A stretch of DNA of 64,000 nt. Source: Anopheles merus (lineage: Eukaryota; Arthropoda; Insecta; Diptera; Culicidae). Positions 26,501-38,500 of the stretch are shown piece after piece; within the stretch, counting starts at the first letter, position 1; each line of letters opens with the position of its first letter. The translations under genes and the position numbers were made by a program. Below the pieces are notes generated by a model. The model made no database searches, had not been told where the DNA came from, and was given only the letters and a program-made list of their open reading frames with translations. The stretch covers positions 20,581,428-20,645,427 of the forward strand of contig NC_054083.1 in NCBI RefSeq assembly GCF_017562075.2. The letters run 5' to 3'.

Positions 26501-29500
26501 TTGAGAAGACGTGCATTATTTGCTTAAAAATTATGTATATTTGTCTGGCTGAAATGTGTAACATTTTAAACATTGTTAAGTTTTCGATGTTCAGGCTTCT
26601 CTCAAAAAAAAAAGAAACAAACAAAAAATAAATGATGAATAAAACAACAAAAGTAATAACATTTATTTCAAACAGCTGACCAACATAAAAAACACCAAAA
26701 ACACACAGGGAAATTTCCATTCCTCATGGCTAGTGATGAGTAAAGTTGGCAAAAATCTGGAGTCGACTCCGATCCAACTCCGATGATTTCGGAACCGAAT
26801 CCGGAAGGTAGGTTCGTCCAGAACATTATTAACATTATCCAGAATCGTTCGAAATCGTCTGAAGCAGTCCGGGATCGCCCGGAGTCGCCCGGAGTCGTCC
26901 GGAGTCGGCCAGAGTCGTCCGGAATCGCCCGAAGTCCTTCGGAGTTGTCCAAAGTCGTCCAAAGTAGTCCGAAGTCGTCCGGAGTCGGCCGGAGTGGGCC
27001 TTTGAAACAATGGCATGAATACGAAGTTCAAGAGCAAAAAGAAACACAAAATAAAAACGTAATGTAATGCCTGATCACTAGCACCGGACGGCTCCAAATG
27101 ACTCCGACTGATTCCGTCCGACTCCGGACGACTCCGACTCCGGGCAACTTCGACTCCGGGCGACTCCGGATAACTCGGGACAACACCGGACAACTCCGAA
27201 CGACGCCGGATGACTCCGGACGACCCCGAACAACACCGGACGACTCCGAACGACTCTGAACGACGAGGGGAACTAGTGGTTACCATTTTTCCGGAGTCGG
27301 AATCGTACTAACAGTAGTCAGAGTCGAATCGGAGTCGTAGGTACGCTCCAGAGAGCACATCGCTACTCATGGCTTTACGATTGTGTGTGAAACGCTCAAC
27401 AACAATCAGTTGACTCGACAAAATTAGTTGACATAAAGGGTTATTTGTGTTTGAAATTCCTTATAGACTATCTCATGTTCGTTAAAGTTTCTGTTTTTTT
27501 TTTTGTTCAAGTAAAGAATTCCCCAAAATAATGCACAACAAATGTTGTTGATCAACGAAAAAGAGCAACGATTCATGCCCTCTACCCGCATGCTCTATTT
27601 GTAAAACACTTCACTTCATTCGATGATGACACTGGAAGTGAAGCAAAAAAGAACTATTAAAAAAACATTCCAGCGCGTATGCCACACACGAGCCACGTCA
27701 TGCGTTTCTTGCCAAACCCCACCAACGAGACGCGATGGCATTTCAAAACAATCGAAAATTTTCATCCGAACTCGCGTTTGTCAATATGTGCTCCTTCAAA
27801 ACCTCTACACAGAAGGCGTTCAGCACAGCACGAGGGTGTGTGCTCACGCGTTGCCCCTGAAAAATTAACGCAAACACGAACAATATTCCACAACAACACA
27901 TCCAAGCGAACCACCCGTCAATCAGCCCCCTACTATTGGGGGGGGGAGAGTCGTCTTCGTGGGGCAATCGAAACCACGCACGCAAACAACATTCCAACCC
28001 CGCTAGTGTCCGCTCTAGTAGTGCTTGTGTGCGTGGACTGCTCATCCCGGCAAGTGTGCGACGCGCGCACCACACGTCGATCGGGCTTGCCACACTTGAC
28101 ACGGGCGCTGAAAGCACATGTGTGTGCCGTCGCGAAACACGCGGTTGATGGGGGCCAAAGCGCCACCGTGATCGAATTTTTCCCACCCGGCATACCTTTG
28201 GCTTACCAAAGGTTTCGAAACACATCCTTCTCAAATTGAATTTTCCGCTCTCGATTCTCGTAGCTCACGAAAACAAGGAAGTAGCAGCATCCCACCAAAT
28301 TGCCACCATGATTCAAATTTTCACACTTGCAAGGTTGGCGCTTGGTAGTAGTGTGGTGGTGTGGTGGTGACGACGAGAGGATTGGGTTTTCTTTTCACGC
28401 TCTCCTGGAGCGGCATTCCGGAGCGAATTTCATCTCGCCAGCTAAATTGGAACCGATCGCCACACGCCACGTCGTTGGATGGCGTTGAAATATACGAAAT
28501 TCCATTCCCCAATTTGGAGCATTCCGAAACAAAGAATACGCGGGGGGACGACAATACAGAAAGGGTGTTGTGTGAGAGGAGCAATTAGTCATCCAACAGG
28601 CACACAGTCAATGTATCCAAACTCTGTGGCTACACGTTTTGGAATAATTATACCTACACACAGCGCCCAAAAAAACAAGAACATAAACAAAGAGAAAAGA
28701 GGAAGGAAATTGCCGTCCGCTTCCCAGTGATGACAACACATTGTCATCGATCCGTGAAAATCACCCACAAACAATCACGTTGTGTTCCAGCCGCAGGAGA
28801 AGAGGAGGAGGACTTCATTCCCATCTAGCTTCCCACTTGCTGCGACCCGATTCATGACACGATCGTTCGTCTCTCCCCCAAACCCCCTTCATTTATTTAT
28901 GTCTTATTTAACCAACGCTCTGCTCAATGGAGATAATGAAGGTTGCACCACAGCAGAAGCAGCAGCAGCCCCGCCACAACTATTAGGTGGGGGAGAAATA
29001 AAAACTCCAGAGCGCACATAAAACGGGTTGACTTCATCTAATTTACGATGCAATAACAGTGCGTTCACTGTGCATTCCCGCCTCTCTCCCGTATACAGCA
29101 CTGGGAGCAGAAGAAGGTGGCAAGTTGCGGAATTGATTGGACACATTTTGACAGAAGGGGAGGGGAGCAAATTAGGGAAAGGCAGCGCTGTGTTCTGGTT
29201 CACTTCGCTCGACCGATGGCACGAGTGCGCGGTTTTCCATTGTTCCTTTGGGGAGGGATGATGAATCGAATTCCCCTGCAACTGGCGGGAGTCACTAACC
29301 AAACACGCGGTAGAACCTTAATCGATGCATCTGGTGACAACTAGTGATGGGTAAGATTGGCACAAAATCCGGAGTCGACTACGAGCCGATTCCGATTATT
29401 TCGGAACCAACTTCGGAAGGTAGGTCCGCCCAGTAAAATCCGGAGTCGTTCGAAATCGCCTGGAGCCGTTCGTATCGCCTGGAGTCGCCCGGAGTCGCCC

Positions 29501-32500
29501 GCAGTCGCCCGGAGTCGCCCGGAGTCATCCGGAGTCGTCTAGATTAGCCCAGAGTCGTCCGGAGTCGTCCAGAGCCGTCCGAAATCGGCCGGAGTCGGCC
29601 TTCGAAATAAAGGCCTGTATACGAAGTACACGCGCAAACTGAAAGACAAAACAACACAACAAATGAAATGCCTGATCACAAGCACATTGCACCGACTCCG
29701 AATGACTCCGACCGGTCGACTCTGGACAACTCAGAACAACTGGTCAAACGACTCCAGAGGACTCCGGACGACTCCCGACAACTCCGACTTCGGGCGTTTC
29801 CGGACATCTCCAGACAACTCCGGACGACTCCGGACGACTCTGGACGACTCCGACTTCAGACAGAACTAGAAACAATAGTCGGTGTCGGATCGGAGTAGTC
29901 GATGCGCTCCAGAGAGCACATCACTAGTCACAACCCTGGTACACACACGTCTCAAATGGGTTGGCATACAAAAAAAAGGCAAATGCGATCAAGCGCATCG
30001 TGCTCCCCCAATGCTCGCCACTATCCGCACCAAGCCTGGTGGCGGATAACCTTTCGCCCTTTTCTCTTGCCTCCGCAAACAACGCTATTGGCTGCTGTGG
30101 TGACATTTTATGGCACAAATCCGTGTCGTTCGGGTGGTATGGCGTCATCTTTGGCAGCGTTTAATTCGATATTACGCTGCGGAGAGGGAATAACAAACGA
30201 GACAAATAATAAAATCAAAACCCTTATCGCGATCATAAATCGAAACGTTGTCCTTAGGTCAGAATGCGGCGATCCAAAGAGAGAGAGAAAATGTGAAAAA
30301 TTGCATCTAAAAGAAGCTTAATCGTATACTTCACCATTGTTTTAGTCTCGCTTGGTGTCATATGAGGTAGATATTGCAAATTAAAACCTTTTCTGTGGGA
30401 TTAAGAATATGTTTATGGCCACCGGTTTCTATCATTATTTATGCATCTTTTTATTCACGAATAGAAATAGTGAAATCTTGCAAAATGGTATTATGGTGAT
30501 GCTGCTCTACAGTTAACAACTGTACTATAAAAACCCAAACAAAGTCGTTAATGAAGCTAAAATCTCTAGCTCCCCAAAACATTGCAATCTCCGCAAAAAG
30601 GCAGCAAAACCTGCCCGATTGCATTTTATTATTGTTTTGTCTTGGGCAACCCGACCGGGCAGCGCTTTTAATGTCGAACCACCAGATCCCGTCGTTTTGC
30701 TCCCCTTTTTCTGCCTTTTTTCGCGAGCCATTTAAACCATGCGATTGTGTTTTTCTTTCTTTCTTGTTTTCATTCTGTTCGCGATTCTTCCACACACATA
30801 CACACTGTGCTGCTTGTGTCCGCAACACAGCAAGTGATGTAACCAAATCCAAATATTACTCCCTCCGCAATGACATCATCGTATGCGCCCCCTTATAAGT
30901 GTATGCGCGTTGTTGCCGGCACTCCACACACACACACACACACGGTCGGTTTCGATTATCTCACCGTCCAATGCCACCACAACACCAGCGGCCACATGCC
31001 CCGCAGTCGTCCCAGCCCTATTACTATCAGCGCCAAACCTTTCAAATGCATACTGGCTGGGAGCTGACACATCGAAACGCAAAAGCGAGAATGAACGAAG
31101 CAGGTCTCTTGATCGACTCGAGGGGAAGCAGCAGAAACTGTAGTACAAACGAGCTGAGTTCTTCGTGCTGTCATGCCGTCATCAGGTGTCCTTGTTTCGC
31201 TCTACACACCATTTCAGTCTCGTCTACGTTTTTGACTATTTTTGCGATAAGAACAAACAGTAACAACAGCAATTTTGCCCATCACCCGTATACCTTTTTT
31301 CGCACTGCGGAGGCACTATCTGTCAGTCAGCAATCTGTCAATGACAGTTGCCAGTGTTTGGGTGCGATCGTTTAGGAAGCTTACCATCGGCTAGTGCGGC
31401 AAAACGCATCGATCTATCATCAAAAAAGATGGGAACAACGTGCGGAAGGGGGAAAAGGTAGTCGAAAACACACAGAAACATGACGAAGCTGACCGACTGA
31501 CCAACTCAAGCGGCTTTGAATGGGAAATACGACGTCCTCCGCTCTGGGACGTCCGATCGCCCAAATCACTGAGCAACAATGACATTTCCATTCTGTTCCT
31601 TTTTCTCTGCGCTATTTGTCATTATGGTTTTTTCTGTCTGTTGATGCGTTTTTGCTTTTTAAAAAAAGCTTGGTTTCTATTTCGCATTGTGTGCGAGAGC
31701 TTATTTGCATACGCGCTTGGTAGCTTCGTCACGCAGCGAGATAGGGCACCAGATACTAAGCAACCAGGTCTTTTTTTGCTTGTTTCCGTGTATGCGTGTC
31801 AACTTGTTTCGTTGACCGGAGATACCCACTTTAACGCTCATTGAGTAAGTGTATTAGTTTAGAAAAAAAACAACAAGGTGGATTTTTGTCTGTTGGCCTA
31901 GTTTCGCTTTTTTCGCTTGCATTTTCAGGTCTACAATGAAAGTATTTTTTACAATAACGGAATCTAATATACATCCCGCTGAAGCCCACCATGTGCAGGT
32001 GAGCTACACATACTTTAAACCTTCCTCGATCAGGCTGAACAGAGATCAGGTCGTTCGGTGCACACAAACAACAATGATTCTTTCCCTTGATAATCTTCCT
32101 CTTTCATGAGCGCGTATGACGTGTGTTGGTGTACGCTACAGCTACATGGGGCGGATGATGACCTCCAAGGGCATCTCTGTCAACACCGTTTCAACAACCC
32201 TCGCATTGCCCCAACTCGAAACTTCTTTAAACCCAAAACTGATATCGAAAACAAGGACAACAGTTTGTAATAATAGTTTCTGCGGTAACATATTGAGAAA
32301 TTGTTTCCAGTAAAGCTAATATGTGCACACACTGCGCAAACTATCATGCACAAACTATCGCCGGTTACGATCAACTACCGATCATCACCCTACCGGGGCG
32401 ACGTAACATTAACAGCCGGTTTGTGTGTGTCCGTGTCTCATTTGCGTGCTCTTATCACCTTGACCGTTCAACACAAGTCAGCCAGCCAGGTTGGGTTGTT

Positions 32501-35500
32501 GGTCTGATGAAAGGCAAAACCTTTCGATCCATGTTGCATGAGCATCGAGGTTCAACTCCATTCACTTGTCTCGCCACGGTTTCCCTTTCACCCGCCGGTA
32601 GAAGGAAGACCTTTGGCCTGGTGTTATGACAGCCGGTTTCTCGACCACTGACACTGAAATGAAGCAGCCCTACAAGCGTACACACCACCATTGGATGTTG
32701 CAGTCCAAGAACAGGTGTTGTGGAATGTATTTCAACTTAAGATTCCTTCCGATATACATGATAGGTTCGACCGTAGGCTTTACCAACATAGGTCAAACTT
32801 TATTTGGATGAGCATTAACGTCTTACAACGCGTGCAACGCGAAACTTATGCAATTTGCATTGCTCAGCGCGCTTGATTGCAAAAGTTTATGAAAATTGCT
32901 GTACCGAAGGGTGCTTACGTACGATAAGCTAAAAACCTTGGCGAATTTGGTGAACAAAAGAGACGAAACCTGGCAAAACGAAACGTACAAACTAGTTCTC
33001 TAGGCAAATTCAAAGTTGCATGTTACACGCATCGAGTTGGTCCAAGGTATAGATAAAACTGATTGCTATTTCAAGGAAATCTGAGCTATTATGACTTAAC
33101 TCTAATTGAAGAATTGTTGAATTACAGAACATTGGACATTGCAGAACTAGACCATGGAGACCTTTGGAGGCTCGAAAGGGAACTCGCTAAGTACTTTCCA
33201 GCAAGATCCTAACATCTTTTGAATATCCAGAGCTTTCTGGAGCTTCTAGCTTGAGTTATAAACAGGATTATTACTATTGTGATCATTTCAATAGAATGAC
33301 ATCGAACATCTTAATTGCCAGCCATCGATCCATAGTACCTTAATTTGGCAATAAAACAACTTTGAGCCTCAAATGCATCTCCAGGGACAGAAGATCATCT
33401 TTTCGACACTGCAGACACGCGCACCTAACAACAACAAACATCAACAATCAAACCAAACGAAGCAATCAGTTTGATTGATATCCCACCCTGGGGGAAAACT
33501 TCCAAACTCCTACACCCTACAGCAAACCAAACGACCCAAAATAGGAGAAATAATTGCAGGTGCAACGTGCTCTCAAGCTCCGAGGCTGTTTTTTTTTTTG
33601 CATGGCAATTACAATAGCTTTATTTTTGCACAGCCCCAACAAACAAACAACCCCATAATTTAACCCCATCTCTCGCCAATCATTAGCAACGGCAATGGTA
33701 GCAGAAACGGCCCAAGAGAAATGGCCTCAATGTAATCCTCCCACCGCCCAGCACACCGAGCGATGGGCAATTGTTTTCTTTCCGGCCATAAAGAGGGGAG
33801 AGAAAGAGAACAAAATTTGTCTTGTTACCAGGTCGACACCGGAAGCACACAGAAGAGGGTAAGCGTGTTTACGTTTTTCTTCACTTCAAATATCACCATC
33901 CGCCTGTCGCCATCAAGAAGACGAATGAATTGTTAGCAAAAGGAACCACAGAAAACTGCACAGAAAAAGTGATCTTCACACACTATTAAAGTCACAACAA
34001 ACTCTCCAGAGCAACGCCATTGCTTCGAATTCTTACAGGAAATGCGGCAAAGCATAACGTTAACTACAAATACAGTGGGTGAAATCCCTTGTTTTGGGAG
34101 ATTGGATTGAGGAAAAGCGGCCGCATGAAGTAGCGACCCTCTTGCGCGTACTTAAACGGGAGTCATACCGACCCCGCTCTCCAAGACGACTTTTTTGTCC
34201 CCTTCCCAACTCGACGTTTTCAATCGTCAGGCACAAAAATAGGAATTCGTTGGTCTAGCACACACACACGCACTGCCCTCACAAGCGGTCAAATTCCACT
34301 CTCCCGAAGCATAGAGCGTCCGGTTAACGAGCGTCAATTAAAGGCAGATCCGGCCACAACCAAACCAACCAACCAAAAAGCAAGCAGCAAAAACGCAGTC
34401 AAAATTCGTCTGCAGTCCGAGCGAGCGGTTCCAACGGGAAAGCGGAGTGGAAATTCCAACCCCCAAACGAGAAAAGTGTTGCAACACAGCTTGCCCGCCA
34501 CTCCGTCCGGTGTCCAGCCCCCGGTAAGTGGTGCCGCCTGTGTGGAAAGTGGACTAAGAATGGGTTTGCAAGTCGGTCACAGAGGTCGCTTTTTCGGGCA
34601 GCCCGAAAGGCAGGCGATGCAAGCGAAAAGTTCATCAATTTTAGAAGCTCTTCCCACCACCCCTCGTAACCTCAGTGGCAAACCGACCCGACCAAAGGTT
34701 CATGTGCGTACGGTGAGGATTGGAGGAGTTTTATCCCTTTGCTGTGGGCATCGGAGATTGTGCCCGGCGCCTATACACGGCTGGTCACACACATAGGTGC
34801 TTTTGTGCACACAATCACACACACACTTTGACGATGGTGGCAAAAGTACGCGGTCAGAGGGAACACGTAGAGAGAAATTGGTTTTTAGGTCTAATTTCGT
34901 TTCGCCGGCGTCATAAGGGAAAAGGCCAAATGAATCTTTCTACTTTATGCACGCCCGTGTGTATGTGTGTGTGTGTGTGTGTGTCTGTGCATTAAAGCTA
35001 CGATGAGAGTACATCGAGGTGAGTGATGGGCTTTTCTTTCACCTCCTTTGCGCATTATATTACACCCAGTGCAAGATGTTAACCCTTCGATGCGATGCGC
35101 CGCTCGAGAAACGTTTTATTATTGCTTTAGATGTATTTTCCTATCTTGTGGTTACTTAGTTAGCAGCGATCGTTAATCAACAAAGATGCAAAACATTTTT
35201 AAAGTAATTAATACAAACGTACAGATATGAAATAACCACAAATCCCTGCCACACTGAAGGGTTGTAGAAGAGCATTTTACATTTTTTATATACCTCTCGA
35301 TTAAGTGCCCTTTCGGACGATCACCCGCACGATCGAGACGAGTTTATCTGCTCAGCTATCACATAAAATGAAGAAAAATGACTTGTGTGCAGGGGAAAAG
35401 AATGGTTAAAGCCCACCCTAAACACGGCCACACGGGGAGTTGTCGAGAGGGCTGCGTTCAGCGATCACGATCACCGGTGGCATACAATGTGTACTCTGTA

Positions 35501-38500
35501 CCACCCAACAAAGCAAACCTTCGCCAATCGGCGGTGAGGTGAGAAAGTCGACAAGATCACTGCCATTCGAGTGCAATTATCACATTGTAACGGGGAAGAA
35601 AACATGACTTTCGCCACGAGAAGCAATTTTTCCTTCGCTACCCCTTTTGAAAAACTTTCCATCATGGACATGGGCTTCCATCTTTGTTGCTTCGCAGACT
35701 ACTGAGCTTCCCGGGTACACAAAAAAACCCTTAAAATAGATCTTAAGATGAAAAGAAAAAAAACCCTTCGAAGGCACAAAGGTCCATCGCGTTACGATCA
35801 AATCGCATTCGAACTGCACCGAATTCAACAACAAAAGTGCGTGAAATCGCTTTTTGTCGCGTCTTTACGACAAGCTACTCTAACTGTAACACAACAAAAA
35901 AGAAACAACACAACTCACAATTAAGGGGTTTTTAAATAAAACAACAACGGTTTGGTGAAAAATGCTATGTTTGAAGAGAAAAAGGCGGGGGAAGTGGATT
36001 GTAAAAAGACACCCACAATTTTATGGATTGTAATAAAAATGAAAAACACAACATACACACACAAACACACACTCGCACATAAAGCAACGTCAGCAGCGCG
36101 AGACAGAGCGAGAAATTAGGGGCAAAACTTCATCAATCAACTTCACCGTGCTGACGCGTTGCTTGTACCATTTTTTGTGTGTGTATGTGTAATGAACACC
36201 AAAGGGCCGCGGGGGGTATAAGGGTGTGGAAGGGTGGCTTTGTTTTGCACCTGAAAAGATGGGAGCGACGCGGCTGGTGGGTGAAGGTGTCGTCCCGGAT
36301 CGTGTTTTTTTTTGCTCACCCTCCGCGGAATAAATGTTTGTATTTTTATGCTCTAGTTGTTGACGTTTAATGGGAGCAGCAGCGGGGAGTGTGGAGAACT
36401 GCATCGTTTGGGTCGGCGCATGTGTGTTCACCAGTTTACCATTAAGCCTGTAATAAAGCAATTGAAGCACATTTGCATGGATTTGCACAAAGATGATACG
36501 ATGGGGCGGATGGGTTGAGGGTCTTTTTGGAGGTGATTTCCCTAAATTTCCTTTTAAGTAACTGTACTGTATTTAGTTAGTAACCCGATACTGGGGAAAA
36601 ATTAGGTCAGCTCGTTGTGGCATTGTGTGTGTGTGCGTCTTTTCACAGCAAATTTGAAGCGATCGTACGTAAACAAAGTGTTTTTTAATGATGGAAAAGC
36701 ATTACTCATATATTTTAATATTATTTTTCGAGCATGTTTCAACCATCATCAGCTCGTTAATAATTGAATGCATTAGATGTCATTAATTTACAAAGCATAA
36801 TGACTCATAATCATCCAGGAGAAAGTGATACCGTTACACCAAACAATCGTTGACCTTACTCTTCAACAAAAAACATATTACGTTCGAAAAATGCTCCAAA
36901 TAGACTTTACTAATCAAAAAAGGACACGCCCTACGCTGCATTAGTTTGGAGGAAGCCAATCGCCTGAAAAAAGGCTTTCCCCGATCTAATTCGTACGGCA
37001 ACGAAATCAGACAGCACAAAAAAACGAGACCCGTAAAAGAACACGATGGGAGCAGCCGCACACTTGCTTTGGCCCCGTTTTTAACTAATTGAATCTCCAT
37101 TATGTAGTCAACGGCATGTAGCGCGAGAGCCCCAGCGGCACATCCACCACAACTACAACTTACCCAGCGCACAGCTAAACACTTTCAAAGGGCTAATGAA
37201 CCTTTCGCCCCTGCAGCCGGTGGCGGGAGAAGGGCGCAGCCAAAAGGGCCGATGCATCTTCCTATCTTTCCCGCTTTATCGCCGTCTCTATCGCCTTCCA
37301 GCTGTGCTCCAGTTTATACGCAGCCACGCACACACACACACATGCCGATTGTTTATTGCCAGTGTCTTCGAAGGGGGTTGGCTTGGGAGTTTCGAGGCAA
37401 ATGCCGGCACGGATCGCTCCATCAAAACGGAACACCGGTCAAACCGGTGCCGGCGGGTGCCCTTTCTGAGGTTGGAGCTTTTCTTCGCCGCACTGCCAAG
37501 ACAGATTGCCATTTCCTGTGTGCGTGTGCCACCAGCACCGTAGCAGGCCATTGAGGATGATGATGACGAGAGCTGGGAGAAAGGACTGCGCCACCACTCG
37601 TTTTCCCCCCCATGCAAGAAGCGCACACATTCCTCGTTACGAAGGAAACGGTGCCGAAGATGAAAATTTGCCATGAGAAAATTGCATCATCGAAAATGTC
37701 GCTCGCCGCGTTTGGTCCCCGCACCGGCACCTTCCGCCATGTGCAACCGCACACCACCGCACAGATTGTTATGGCTTGTGACAAGCTTGTCGCCAGCTTG
37801 ATGCTTCCCCTACTCCTCCTTCTCAGCCCCTGTGTGTCTCAAAATGCAATGCAAACGGTGGAATGTGTGCGCGGCACGATCTATCACATCATCGTCTATT
37901 TTCGATGCTCACACGATGATCACGGACCAAAGACGACGACGGCGGTGGTGGCTGCCAAGGGGGATGCCACGGGCGGAGCTGTGTGACGATGGTTTTTGGC
38001 TGTGTTTGTGTTTCGGCTAAACACGCTAAATCTATCCGCGTCCGTTCCCTTTTTCCCGATCAATCTTCCCTTATGATCCCGTGGTTGGTTTCACCCGCCG
38101 TCACTCATGTGTGCATGTGCCGGGCGTGATTTGAACATTGAACCCCAGTTGCCGCCATGTCGCTAACTCTCAAGTGCTTCCGACAAAGGAAACAACAACT
38201 CCCCTACCCCTTGCCGACAGGGATGATAGTGTTTTTCGACAATTTTCTCGAATCTTTCGGTGTCCAAACACACTCACACACTGCGAGACATGGCAGATTC
38301 GCAAATCGTGTGACGTCAATTTCAAGGCCTTCACGTCACCTCACCGGAGAGTTGGTAGTGCGTGCATCAGTGTGTAGCCACAACATCCTCTCTCTCTCCC
38401 TCTCTCTATCTCTCTCCCCGTGAATAAAACGACTCCAAACCTGCTAGATGGGAAGTAATCGGTTCCATCCTGTAGTTGTCTCGTCATCTCGTCAAGTGTT

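Noticed and set aside
26663..27286. A 207-codon minus-strand frame
   Set aside because: It is mostly the translated CCGGAGTCG array of the hAT-like MITE, and the neighbouring frames in both copies are the same artefact.
37612..37986. A 124-codon plus-strand frame with an internal hydrophobic run (LMLPLLLLLSP)
   Set aside because: The signal-like stretch is internal, there is no splice or poly(A) support, and the rest is composition-driven.
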